This document shows, piece by piece, positions 26,528 to 35,305 of a DNA stretch of 64,000 bases (its first letter is position 1; each line of letters begins with the position of its first letter). The DNA is from Celerinatantimonas sp046054165 (lineage in GTDB: Bacteria > Pseudomonadota > Gammaproteobacteria > Enterobacterales > Celerinatantimonadaceae), in the NCBI RefSeq assembly GCF_046054165.1, contig NZ_JBFNXK010000003.1, positions 186,001 to 250,000 on the forward strand, written 5' to 3'. A program made the position numbers and the translations under genes. The notes under the pieces were generated by a model that searched no databases, was not told where the DNA came from, and was given only the letters and a program-made list of their open reading frames with translations.

Positions 26528-27871
26528 TTAGACACATTTTGAACAAGGCTGCAAGAGCGGCCCATTGCACTGCTGCAGATGAGAGAAAAATAGATAAATA
26601 TCATCTGTGGCAGAACAATCTAAAAGCATCTGTTGCCACCACAAACGGTGCACCGCTCGCACCGAGACTTCCATCTGCCGTAGACCGATTACCTGCGCCA
26701 TTGCCGTACGATGCAAACCATGATTCACCTTCACCACATCATTATGCCGATCCAGTGCAATCCACACTTCGTCTTTACCTTGTCCCCCGGAAAAACCAAA
26801 ACAGGCCATGTTATACATATACAACAAATACAATTGAATATGACCGACAATCCGCCGAGGAGAGGTCAGTGATACCCCATTATAGCGATCCACAAACGGC
26901 TCTCCCGCATCAATTTGTTCAAGCTGATGCTGATAAAAACGTGAATCCTGCGGTGTATCCCGATGTTGCCAAATATCACTAATAAACCGATATCGACTAT
27001 TATCTTCAAATCGTCCGGTACACTGATCCCAATCGCCATCCCAGATTAACCGTGAATCCATTTTCTGACGCATCTTACGTTTAAACGCCCCCATTTTCTG
27101 AATCCTTTGGGGATCGACGGTAATTCGTAATTGCTCAGGAAAATCTTTTTGCATCAGCCTTCGGGATAGTCCATAGCGATACATCCATTGCCGACCGGGC
27201 TCAAATCGAATTACGGTTCGAGCAATTCCTTCCAGAAGTGGGGTTACTACTTTCTTGCGTATTGCTAAGATGACTCGCGTTTTCCAGCGATGACAACGCA
27301 CAGCAAATGCTTGCTGAGGATCAAACGTATCCGGATAAATTGCCTCACCGTTGGCGGCGAGACCTAATGGATTGAGCCCCAAATAGTATTGCAACTGCCG
27401 TTCAACATGCGCTAACCAAGGGCTATCCAGTACGACCCGCGAATGACTTCGAGCCGCTATCTGCAATAATTGAATGCTTTTAATCCGAGGCGGAACAATT
27501 CCATCAGGAATAGGAAAAATTTGCTGTAATGACTCTATCGCGGTTTCCGGGATAGAGTCGGTCATCGGCTCATTACCGGTCATATTCAGGGGTTGTCGGG
27601 AAAAACTAAGTCGCCGGGCTAAAATTTCAAAAAAAGCCAATCGGGCCAGATCCGGATTACATTTTCTAAAACGAATCGCGTTCAGCGCAAAAAGATAATA
27701 ACTATCTGCAACAACCCGTTCGGCGTATAAAGACTGGTTTTCATCTTCATCAAAACAGTTCTGCAAGGTTGCCAATAGCAATGGAGAACTCGCAATCACG
27801 AAATCCATCATTCCTTTGATATTTTTATGGCAACAGTCCTTTACTGCCTGCTGAAAATTAAGGTCTTTCAT
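26528..27871 (-). CDS. uncharacterised protein with ParB/sulfiredoxin-like C-terminal region
   Basis: This protein of 447 residues (461 if the upstream ATG 27913 is used) is soluble, basic in the middle and Trp/Arg-rich. I prefer ATG 27871, with GAGG nine bases upstream. The central segment RLIWDGDWDQCTGRFEDNSR and the later EVWIALDRHNDVVKVNHGLH followed by RTAMAQVIGLRQMEV resemble the D-GxHR-A-AxxLG pattern of ParB-N/Srx-fold proteins seen near surface-polysaccharide genes. The N-terminal 150 residues match nothing I know. It is a lone gene between sulP and typA. The function is unknown. Confidence 0.6.
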   Translation of the reverse strand: MKDLNFQQAVKDCCHKNIKGMMDFVIASSPLLLATLQNCFDEDENQSLYAERVVADSYYLFALNAIRFRKCNPDLARLAFFEILARRLSFSRQPLNMTGNEPMTDSIPETAIESLQQIFPIPDGIVPPRIKSIQLLQIAARSHSRVVLDSPWLAHVERQLQYYLGLNPLGLAANGEAIYPDTFDPQQAFAVRCHRWKTRVILAIRKKVVTPLLEGIARTVIRFEPGRQWMYRYGLSRRLMQKDFPEQLRITVDPQRIQKMGAFKRKMRQKMDSRLIWDGDWDQCTGRFEDNSRYRFISDIWQHRDTPQDSRFYQHQLEQIDAGEPFVDRYNGVSLTSPRRIVGHIQLYLLYMYNMACFGFSGGQGKDEVWIALDRHNDVVKVNHGLHRTAMAQVIGLRQMEVSVRAVHRLWWQQMLLDCSATDDIYLFFSHLQQCNGPLLQPCSKCV

Positions 27872-27913
27872 ACGACGGGCCTCAACACGGTATACGATAA
27901 AAATCGACCCCAT

Positions 27914-28237
27914 CGACTCAAAAATAGGATGGATGGGATTTCATTAAACTAGAAAAATTTTGAACGCTATGACCAATAGCTTGTCTAATTATATCGAGCT
28001 TGTCATAAAAATTAAACAAAAGGATGGTATAGCTATATAGAAATAAGTTATGAATAACATCTATAAATTATCTGACTGATAATTTTTATTCCATTTTCCC
28101 CAGCAACTCAATACTGACAATCCACCTCTGAATCAAAGATGAAAGCAGCATGCGCTATCATGTGCGGATAAAGACGCTGATTTTGTCTCAACAGGCATAG
28201 ACTTTATGATCCTCGTTCGTGCACTAAAAAGCCCTAT
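27914..28237. other. intergenic region upstream of the ParB-like gene
   Basis: No gene was seen. This holds the promoter of the minus-strand ParB-like gene; no clear -10/-35 pair stands out. Confidence 0.4.
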
Positions 28238-28269
28238 AAAAAACGGCATACCCAAAGGCATGCCGTTTT
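28238..28269 (-). terminator. Rho-independent terminator of typA
   Basis: On the minus strand AAAACGGCATGCC pairs with its mate across a short loop and runs into TTTTTT. The stem arms are AACGGCAT near 28242-28249 and ATGCCGTT near 28260-28267. It lies 25 bases past the typA stop. Confidence 0.85.
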
Positions 28270-28293
28270 CTACATTAACTATAGAACTATTTT

Positions 28294-30114
28294 TTAAACT
28301 TTAGTTGCTCGAACAGCGCGTTTGCGATCCATTTCAGTTAAATGGCGCTTACGCAGACGAATACTTTCTGGAGTCACTTCAACCAATTCATCATCATCGA
28401 TAAATTCCAGCGCCTGTTCCAGAGTCATCCGGATTGGCGGGGTTAATACCTGCGCTTCATCGGTACCGGAAGCTCGAACGTTCGTCAACTGTTTACCTTT
28501 CAGACAGTTCACTGTTAAGTCATTATCACGGGAATGAATACCGACCACTTGGCCTTCATACACTTCATCACCATGACCGATAAATAACCGACCGCGATCC
28601 TGCAAGTTAAACAGTGAGTAAGTCAGCGATTTACCGGTGGCATTCGAAATCAGAACCCCATTTTTACGTTGTCCGATATTTCCACCTTTATGCGGACCAT
28701 AATGATCAAAAGTATGATAAAGCAGACCCGTACCTGAAGTTAACGTCATGAACTCTGTCTGGAAACCGATCAATCCACGGCTTGGGATCATAAAGTCTAA
28801 ACGAACTCGACCTTTGCCATCCGGCGACATATCCGATAACTCACCTTTGCGCACCCCGAGCTGTTCCATGACGCTGCCTTGATCGCCTTCTTCAACATCA
28901 ACTGTCAATGCTTCGTAAGGTTCCTGCAACTCGCCATCAACTCGTTTCAGAATAACTTCCGGACGAGAAACGGCTAATTCAAACCCTTCCCGGCGCATAG
29001 TTTCGATCAAAACGCTCAAGTGCAACTCACCTCGGCCAGAAACTCGGAATTTATCTGGATCATCGGTTTCTTCAACCCGCAGCGCAACGTTATGTACCAA
29101 CTCTTGTTGCAAACGTTCCAAAATATTCCGGGAGGTCACGAATTTACCTTCTTTACCGGCAAATGGTGAGGTATTGACCTGGAAAGTCATGGTCACAGTC
29201 GGTTCATCGACACTCAACGGTGGCAAAGCTTCAACCGCGTTGATATCACAAACCGTATCAGAAATTTTAAGCTCACCCAAACCGGTAACAGCAATAATAT
29301 TCCCGGCATGAGCCACATCAGTTTCAGTACGTTCCAAACCTAAATAGCTCAAGACCTGGCCCACTTTGCCATTCCGTTTACGACCATCCGCACTCACAAT
29401 GGTGACCTGCTGATTTGGACGCACGCTACCACGTTTGATACGACCCACACCAATAACCCCTACATAAGAGTTATAATCTAACTGTGAAATCTGCATCTGG
29501 AACGCACCATCTGGATCTGCATCCGGAGCGGCAACGTTATCAATAATGGCCTGGAACAAAGGTTCCATATTGTCACTAGGTTGATCCAGATCGAGGGTCG
29601 CCCAACCATTAATAGCGGATGCATAGATAACTTTAAAATCAAGTTGTTCATCCGTTGCGCCCAGATTATCAAACAGATCAAAAACCTGATCCATCACCCA
29701 ATCTGGACGAGCCCCCGGTTTGTCGACTTTATTAATGACGACAATAGGTTTCAGACCCTGAGCAAATGCTTTTTGTGTCACAAACCGAGTTTGTGGCATT
29801 GGACCTTCCTGTGCATCGACCAACAACAGCACAGAATCGGCCATTGACATCACACGCTCGACTTCACCGCCAAAATCCGCGTGTCCGGGAGTATCCACGA
29901 TATTGATATGGTAATCGTGCCAGTTAATTGCTGTATTCTTAGCTAAAATAGTGATGCCACGCTCTTTTTCCAAATCATTGGAATCCATCACTCGTTCCTG
30001 CACCTCGCCACGAGTCTGAAGCGTACCGGACTGTTGCAGCAATTTATCAACCAAGGTTGTTTTACCGTGGTCAACATGAGCAATAATGGCGATATTTCTT
30101 AAATTTTCTAACAC
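28294..30114 (-). CDS. typA: ribosome-associated GTPase TypA/BipA
   Basis: I start at the GTG at 30114, giving 606 residues as in E. coli BipA (607). AGGCGG lies seven bases upstream, and the protein then begins (fMet)LENLRNIAIIAHVDHGKTT. The longer upstream frame has no family match. GTPase motifs are AHVDHGKTT, DTPGHADFGGEVERV and NKVDKP. EF-G-like domains and the C-terminal TypA domain follow. The enzyme assists 50S assembly and stress adaptation. It is divergent from glnA, as in E. coli. Confidence 0.97.
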   Translation of the reverse strand: MLENLRNIAIIAHVDHGKTTLVDKLLQQSGTLQTRGEVQERVMDSNDLEKERGITILAKNTAINWHDYHINIVDTPGHADFGGEVERVMSMADSVLLLVDAQEGPMPQTRFVTQKAFAQGLKPIVVINKVDKPGARPDWVMDQVFDLFDNLGATDEQLDFKVIYASAINGWATLDLDQPSDNMEPLFQAIIDNVAAPDADPDGAFQMQISQLDYNSYVGVIGVGRIKRGSVRPNQQVTIVSADGRKRNGKVGQVLSYLGLERTETDVAHAGNIIAVTGLGELKISDTVCDINAVEALPPLSVDEPTVTMTFQVNTSPFAGKEGKFVTSRNILERLQQELVHNVALRVEETDDPDKFRVSGRGELHLSVLIETMRREGFELAVSRPEVILKRVDGELQEPYEALTVDVEEGDQGSVMEQLGVRKGELSDMSPDGKGRVRLDFMIPSRGLIGFQTEFMTLTSGTGLLYHTFDHYGPHKGGNIGQRKNGVLISNATGKSLTYSLFNLQDRGRLFIGHGDEVYEGQVVGIHSRDNDLTVNCLKGKQLTNVRASGTDEAQVLTPPIRMTLEQALEFIDDDELVEVTPESIRLRKRHLTEMDRKRAVRATKV

Positions 30115-30258
30115 GGGACATCCGCCTATCGTAAATAGTGTGATTAATCTTAATGTGGTGCTATTGTACATGGCGCAGTGCAAAGAGAATAGTTTTTAAG
30201 CGCTTTCTCACGGTTTTATCGATTAAATTCTGATAAACCTACATTTTCTCTAAGGTCA

Positions 30259-30275
30259 TGCACCATATTAATGCA
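30259..30275 (+). promoter_or_regulatory. candidate NtrC-binding site upstream of glnA
   Basis: TGCACCATATTAATGCA fits the NtrC dyad pattern (TGCAC, spacer, TGCA). It lies about 100 bases upstream of the sigma-54 promoter of glnA, the usual enhancer distance. Confidence 0.65.
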
Positions 30276-30329
30276 CAATAACAATTCAAATGATCCTTTA
30301 TTGTGCATTGGAATTTCATTATTGTGCAT
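30271..30329 (+). promoter_or_regulatory. three TTATTGTGCAT elements upstream of glnA
   Basis: TTATTGTGCAT occurs at 30298-30308 and again at 30319-30329, exactly 21 bases (two helical turns) apart. It also occurs inverted, as ATGCACAATAA, at 30271-30281. Each contains an NtrC-type GTGCA/TGCAC half-site, so the region looks like a phased enhancer array for NtrC. Confidence 0.6.
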
Positions 30330-30359
30330 GAACCCCAGAGAATACTGGACTTGCCTGTT

Positions 30360-30375
30360 TGGCACGAAACTCGCT
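30360..30375 (+). promoter_or_regulatory. sigma-54 promoter of glnA
   Basis: TGGCAC-GAAAC-TCGCT matches the -24/-12 consensus (TGGCAC-N5-TTGCW) with correct GG/GC spacing and one mismatch. With NtrC-like sites 30-100 bases upstream, it is the nitrogen-limitation promoter of glnA, about 80 bases before the start codon. Confidence 0.85.
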
Positions 30376-30456
30376 TCTTAATGGAGCATAATTATACTGA
30401 TCACCACCCACTTCAATTTAGAGCCATCAATTTTTGATGACACCGGAGGTTATTAC

Positions 30457-31863
30457 ATGTCTGCAGATGTTCTCGCTCTGATGAAAGAGCAGGAAATAAA
30501 ATTCGTCGATTTGCGTTTTACCGACACCAAAGGGAAAGAACAACACGTGACTGTCCCTGCAAGTCAGATTGACGAAGATTTCTTCACTGACGGCAAAATG
30601 TTCGATGGTTCATCCATCGCAGGATGGAAAGGAATTAATGAATCAGACATGATTTTGATGCCTGACTCAGAAAGTGCTGTACAAGACCCATTCACAGAAG
30701 AAGCCACACTGAACATTCGTTGCGATGTTTTAGAACCTGACACAATGGAAGGTTATGACCGCGACCCTCGTTCAATTGCTAAACGCGCTGAAGAATATAT
30801 GCGTTCAACCGGGATTGCTGATACTGTACTCTTCGGCCCTGAACCAGAATTTTTCCTGTTTGAAGACGTTAAATTCGACGCTCAAATGAACGGTGCTTTC
30901 TACTCAATCGACGATACAGAAGCTGCTTGGAACTCAGGTAAAAGCTTCCCTGATGGCAACAAAGGCCATCGTCCAGGCGTCAAAGGTGGTTACTTCCCAG
31001 TACCTCCTGTCGATTCAGCTCAGGATATCCGTAGCGCCATGTGTCTGATCATGGAAGAAATGGGCTTAGTCGTTGAAGCACATCACCATGAAGTAGCAAC
31101 TGCAGGACAGAACGAAATTGCTTGTAAATTTAACTCACTGGTTAAAAAAGCCGATGAATTACAAATTTACAAATACGTGATTCATAACGTTGCCAACGTT
31201 TATGGCAAAACTGCGACCTTTATGCCAAAACCATTAGTTGGCGATAACGGTAGTGGTATGCACTGTCACCAGTCTTTAGCAAAAGACGGTACCAACCTGT
31301 TTGCAGGCGATGCATACGGCGGTCTGTCTGAAATGGCTCTGTATTACATTGGTGGTATCATCAAACATGCAAAAGCCATCAACGCTTTTGCTAACGCATC
31401 AACCAACTCATACAAACGGTTGGTCCCAGGTTTCGAAGCTCCTGTAATGCTGGCTTACTCAGCCCGTAACCGTAGTGCTTCTATCCGTATTCCAGTAGTA
31501 CCATCACCTAAAGCACGTCGTATCGAAGTTCGCTTCCCTGACCCAACTGCTAACCCATACTTAGCATTTGCAGCGATGTTAATGGCTGGTCTTGACGGGA
31601 TTAAAAACAAAATTAATCCTGGGGATGCTATGGATAAAGACTTGTATGATTTACCTGCAGAAGAAGCAGCTAAAATCCCACAAGTTGCATCTTCTTTGGA
31701 AGAAGCCTTACAGGCATTGGATGCAGACCGTGCATTCTTAACTGAAGGTGGCGTATTCTCTGATGAATCTATTGATGCCTATATTACATTGAAACATGAA
31801 GACGTTGTTAAATTGAACATGACAACTCATCCTGTTGAATTCCAGATGTACTACAGCTGCTAA
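30457..31863 (+). CDS. glnA: glutamine synthetase type I
   Basis: This is a 468-residue GSI-beta enzyme that makes glutamine from glutamate, ammonium and ATP. Signatures are MFDGSSIAGWKGINESDM, the GMHCHQSLAKDG region and the ATP-binding KPLVGDNGSGMH. The adenylylation site Tyr397 is conserved in DLYDLP, so GlnE-type control is expected. GGAGG precedes the ATG. The codon usage is notably biased (highly expressed). Sigma-54/NtrC control is visible upstream and an intrinsic terminator lies downstream, with glnL-glnG following as in E. coli. Confidence 0.99.
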   Translation: MSADVLALMKEQEIKFVDLRFTDTKGKEQHVTVPASQIDEDFFTDGKMFDGSSIAGWKGINESDMILMPDSESAVQDPFTEEATLNIRCDVLEPDTMEGYDRDPRSIAKRAEEYMRSTGIADTVLFGPEPEFFLFEDVKFDAQMNGAFYSIDDTEAAWNSGKSFPDGNKGHRPGVKGGYFPVPPVDSAQDIRSAMCLIMEEMGLVVEAHHHEVATAGQNEIACKFNSLVKKADELQIYKYVIHNVANVYGKTATFMPKPLVGDNGSGMHCHQSLAKDGTNLFAGDAYGGLSEMALYYIGGIIKHAKAINAFANASTNSYKRLVPGFEAPVMLAYSARNRSASIRIPVVPSPKARRIEVRFPDPTANPYLAFAAMLMAGLDGIKNKINPGDAMDKDLYDLPAEEAAKIPQVASSLEEALQALDADRAFLTEGGVFSDESIDAYITLKHEDVVKLNMTTHPVEFQMYYSC

Positions 31864-31900
31864 TTCATCACTAAGAAGAGTTACACTCATTCTTGTATAT

Positions 31901-31925
31901 AAGGCTCCGAAAGGGGCCTTTTTTA
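31901..31925 (+). terminator. intrinsic terminator after glnA
   Basis: AAGGCTCC-GAAA-GGGGCCTT forms a GAAA-capped stem with one mismatch or wobble, followed by TTTTT. As in E. coli it would partly separate glnA from glnLG. Confidence 0.85.
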
Positions 31926-32125
31926 TCTCCGATAATGACAGATGCACTAAGATTAAGCGTACCGGATCATAAGAATGACGTTAACTCGTAAAATAGGCAA
32001 GAATATTGCAATAACTAACCAATTAGGACCATTTGCACCGCATTTAAACAATACCAGCGACTTTAACCCTCACCGGTAACGATAAATTGATGAATATCCA
32101 CCGATATAGATATTCGGAAGGTTAA

Positions 32126-32142
32126 AGCACCCAAATAGTGCA
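32126..32142 (+). promoter_or_regulatory. candidate NtrC-binding site upstream of glnL
   Basis: AGCACCCAAATAGTGCA resembles the NtrC dyad and lies 25 bases before the glnL start. In E. coli NtrC represses the glnL promoter from a site in this position, which would give feedback on the two-component genes. Confidence 0.55.
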
Positions 32143-32167
32143 ATGATGTGGTAAACAGGAGGGAGAT

Positions 32168-33226
32168 GTGCAAGAAACAGCTGGTCTAGACCGAGTCATT
32201 CTCGATAACCTGGTAACAGGTATTATGCTAGTCGATCCCGGAATGATTGTGCAATACGCGAATACCGCAACAGAGCAACTACTGGGGCAAAGTAAAAAGC
32301 GTTTAATCAATCAAAACCTACGCTCCCTGATTACTCATACGACGCTAAACCTGGATATTCTCGATCAAGTATTAACCCGAGGACAGAGTTTTACCGACAG
32401 TGAGGTCACTCTGGTTGTTGAAAATCGCCCGGCGATGGTGGAATTCTCAGCAACCCAAGTCACTCATAATCAAAAACGATTATTGCTGCTGGAACTCAAG
32501 CCTATTGATCAACAGAAAAAAATCTCACAAGAAGTTCATCAACACGCTCAGCAACAAGCGGCGAAAGAACTTGTTCGAGGACTCGCCCACGAAATAAAAA
32601 ATCCGCTGGGGGGACTACGAGGTGCCGCTCAGCTTCTGGAAAAAGAACTACCCAATCCCGAATTAAAAGAATTTACAACGATCATCATTGAGCAAGCCGA
32701 TCGATTGCGAAACCTCGTGGATCGACTCCTAGGACCCCAACGTCCGGCTAAGCAACATCTGCATAATATTCATTCGGTTCTGGAAAAAGTACGACAACTC
32801 GTGGAACTGGATCTCCCTGAAACGATTCAGATCGAACGGGATTATGATCCCAGTATCCCTGATTTTGAAATGGACCATGAACAACTTCAGCAGGCCTTTT
32901 TAAATATCGTGAACAATGCGGTACAAGCACTCCGTGAACGCAATACGGGTTCGATCAAACTGGTTACACGCACGGCCCATCAGGTCAATATTGCCGGGCA
33001 ACGGTATCGTCTGGCGGCAGAAATCCGAATTATTGACGATGGTCCGGGAATTCCAGCCGAACTTGCTGATACGTTATTTTATCCAATGGTTACAGGTCGG
33101 GAAGGCGGAACCGGATTAGGGCTATCCATTTCTCAAAATTTAATCAATCAACATAAAGGCAGAATCGACTGTGCCAGCTGGCCTGGCCACACCGAATTTA
33201 TCATTCATCTGCCACTGCGTAAGTAA
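32168..33226 (+). CDS. glnL: nitrogen regulation sensor kinase NtrB
   Basis: This 352-residue soluble histidine kinase has an N-terminal PAS-like domain (ITGIMLVDPGMIVQYANTAT region). The phospho-acceptor His141 lies in RGLAHEIKNPLGGLRGAAQL. The HATPase domain follows, with FLNIVNNAVQAL and GTGLGLSISQNL. It phosphorylates NtrC under nitrogen limitation and is controlled by PII. The GTG start is fixed by AGGAGG six bases upstream. Ten bases separate it from glnG. Confidence 0.97.
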   Translation: MQETAGLDRVILDNLVTGIMLVDPGMIVQYANTATEQLLGQSKKRLINQNLRSLITHTTLNLDILDQVLTRGQSFTDSEVTLVVENRPAMVEFSATQVTHNQKRLLLLELKPIDQQKKISQEVHQHAQQQAAKELVRGLAHEIKNPLGGLRGAAQLLEKELPNPELKEFTTIIIEQADRLRNLVDRLLGPQRPAKQHLHNIHSVLEKVRQLVELDLPETIQIERDYDPSIPDFEMDHEQLQQAFLNIVNNAVQALRERNTGSIKLVTRTAHQVNIAGQRYRLAAEIRIIDDGPGIPAELADTLFYPMVTGREGGTGLGLSISQNLINQHKGRIDCASWPGHTEFIIHLPLRK

Positions 33227-33236
33227 GGATTTAACT

Positions 33237-34643
33237 ATGGCTGCAACAATATGGATCGTAGACGATGACAGTTCCATTCGCTGGGTTTTAGAAAAAGCGC
33301 TAAGTGCCGTAGGTTACAACTGCATGAGCTTCGCTGATGGGGAACTGATGCTGAGTCAACTTGAAGTCGAACATCCGGATGTCATTATTTCCGACATTCG
33401 GATGCCCGGATTAGATGGCTTAACCTTACTAGAGCGGGTACATCAATTTAATGATGAGTTACCGATTATCATCATGACCGCTCATTCGGATCTGGATAGT
33501 GCCGTAAATGCCTACCAAAGTGGTGCCTTTGAATACCTCCCCAAACCTTTTGATATCGACGAGGCCGTCGCACTCACCGAGCGTGCTGTTAATTTCATCC
33601 GGGAACAGAAAAGAAATCATCATCGTACCTTACATGATGAACAAGCTCCGGAGATGATTGGTGAAGCGCCAGCCATGCAAGAGGTTTTCCGGGCGATTGG
33701 TCGTCTGTCACGCTCCAGTATCAGTGTTCTGATTAACGGCCAGTCCGGTACCGGCAAAGAGCTTGTGGCTCATGCCTTGCACCGACATAGTCCACGGGCC
33801 AATCTGCCATTCATTGCGTTGAATATGGCCGCTATTCCCCATGATCTGATTGAATCAGAATTATTTGGCCATGAGAAAGGCGCATTTACCGGGGCTAACA
33901 ACATTCGCCACGGACGCTTTGAACAGGCCAATGGGGGCACTTTATTCTTAGATGAAATCGGAGATATGCCACTGGATATCCAAACTCGCCTCTTGCGAGT
34001 ATTAGCAGATGGCCAATTTTATCGCGTTGGTGGCCATTCCCCAGTTCAGGTCGATGTCCGTATTATTGCTGCAACCCATCAGGATCTGGAGAAAAAAGTT
34101 GCCGACGGTGAATTTCGTGAAGACCTTTTCCACCGTCTAAATGTCATTCGTATTCAGCTACCATCGCTACATGATCGCCGGGAAGACATTCCGGCACTTG
34201 CGCATCATTTCTTGCGCCGTGCTGCCGAAGAGCTCAATGTTGAGCCCAAACAACTGCATCCGGATACCCAAAAATTTATGACCCATCTTCCCTGGCAGGG
34301 GAATGTTCGTCAATTAGAAAACGTCTGCCGTTGGTTGACCGTCATGGCCAGTGGCCAAGAAATTTTAGTTTCAGATTTACCGGCCGAACTCACGCAGCGT
34401 CAACAGAAAAATGATCCCGTTGTTGCCGATGGCGACTGGCGGATTTTGCTACAAAATTGGGTAGAAACTCAATTACTGGCCGGAAGCAGTGATATTTTAG
34501 CGCAAGCGGTTCCCGATTTTGAACGGATCTTGCTAACTACAGCACTCAAACATACCCATGGTCACAAGCAAGAAGCGGCTCGGTTGTTGGGCTGGGGGCG
34601 AAACACCTTAACCCGTAAGCTCAAAGAACTCAATATTCACTAA
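33237..34643 (+). CDS. glnG: nitrogen regulator NtrC (sigma-54 activator)
   Basis: This 468-residue protein starts at ATG 33237 with TAAGGA upstream; a longer frame from 33171 runs into glnL and is not the start. It has a receiver domain with Asp53 in IISDIRMPG. The AAA+ domain has Walker A GQSGTGKE and the sigma-54-contacting GAFTGA loop. The C-terminal Fis-type HTH contains TTALKHTHGHKQEAARLLGW. It activates glnA and other nitrogen genes from the sites noted upstream. The length equals that of E. coli NtrC. Confidence 0.98.
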   Translation: MAATIWIVDDDSSIRWVLEKALSAVGYNCMSFADGELMLSQLEVEHPDVIISDIRMPGLDGLTLLERVHQFNDELPIIIMTAHSDLDSAVNAYQSGAFEYLPKPFDIDEAVALTERAVNFIREQKRNHHRTLHDEQAPEMIGEAPAMQEVFRAIGRLSRSSISVLINGQSGTGKELVAHALHRHSPRANLPFIALNMAAIPHDLIESELFGHEKGAFTGANNIRHGRFEQANGGTLFLDEIGDMPLDIQTRLLRVLADGQFYRVGGHSPVQVDVRIIAATHQDLEKKVADGEFREDLFHRLNVIRIQLPSLHDRREDIPALAHHFLRRAAEELNVEPKQLHPDTQKFMTHLPWQGNVRQLENVCRWLTVMASGQEILVSDLPAELTQRQQKNDPVVADGDWRILLQNWVETQLLAGSSDILAQAVPDFERILLTTALKHTHGHKQEAARLLGWGRNTLTRKLKELNIH

Positions 34644-34650
34644 CTCCCCT

Positions 34651-35252
34651 CCCGGATTACGCAAGCTCCATCCGGGCTACATATGCGGTTGTGGTTAAAA
34701 GTCACCACTAACGTAAACGTAGCCCGGATGCAACACTGTAAAATCTGAGATCAAAACCATCATGGCTCCCTCCCGGATTACGCAGGCTCCATCCGGGCTA
34801 CAAAAGCTATTGTGATTAAAAGTCACCACCACCGTAGCCCGGATGCAACAACGTAAAATCTAAGATCAAAACCATCATGGCTCGCTCCCGGATTACGCAG
34901 GCTCCATCCGGTCTACAAAAGCTATTGTGATTAAAATCGTCAATGCTGGGACCACAACCATAACCCGAATTAAGCATCGCAAAATCCCGGATACATATGC
35001 GGTTGTGGTTAAAAGTCCTCACCACCGTAGCCCGGATGCAACACCGTAAAATCTAAGATCAAAACCATCATAGCTCCCTCCCGGATTACGCAGGCTCCAT
35101 CCGGGCGACAAAAGCTATTGTGATTAATACTGGGACCTCAACCACCGCCGTAACCTGAATTGAGCATCACAAAATCCCGGATACATATGCGGTTATGGTT
35201 AAAAGTCCTCACCACCGTGGAATCCGGGATACAACATAACATCGAAAGGAAA
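34651..35252. repeat. REP-like tandem array between glnG and hemN
   Basis: Four units begin at 34651, 34772, 34887 and 35080 (spacing 121, 115 and 193). Each opens with an inverted repeat CCCGGAT...ATCCGGG, then an element containing AAAAGCTATTGTGATTAA or CGGTTGTGGTTAAAAG, then GTAGCCCGGATGCAAC...GTAAAATCT. Units 3 and 4 carry an extra block with ACCCGAATTAAGCATC-like and CCCGGATACATATGCGG sequence. No open frame is convincing. The CCCGGAT palindromes resemble dispersed REP/BIME elements, and unit length varies, unlike CRISPR. Confidence 0.85.
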
Positions 35253-35257
35253 TCATT

Positions 35258-35284
35258 CTCCCCCTTGCTCTTCAAAGGGGGAGT
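35258..35284 (-). terminator. G/C-rich hairpin after hemN, also repeat-like
   Basis: CTCCCCCTT and AAAGGGGGAG form a near-perfect stem, followed on the plus strand by TTAGAGGGGGTTG. This looks like the widely dispersed 'CTCCCCCT/AGGGGGAG' type intergenic repeat. It lies 20 bases past the hemN stop and could end that transcript, though no U-tract follows. Confidence 0.5.
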
Positions 35285-35305
35285 TAGAGGGGGTTGAGGT
35301 TGGAG

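Noticed and set aside
30115..30183. N-terminal extension of typA
   Set aside because: No homologous extension is known, and AGGCGG is placed correctly for the GTG at 30114, which gives the family length.
34651..35252. CRISPR array
   Set aside because: Units differ in length (115-193), spacers share sequence with each other, and no cas genes are present. It fits REP-like repeats.
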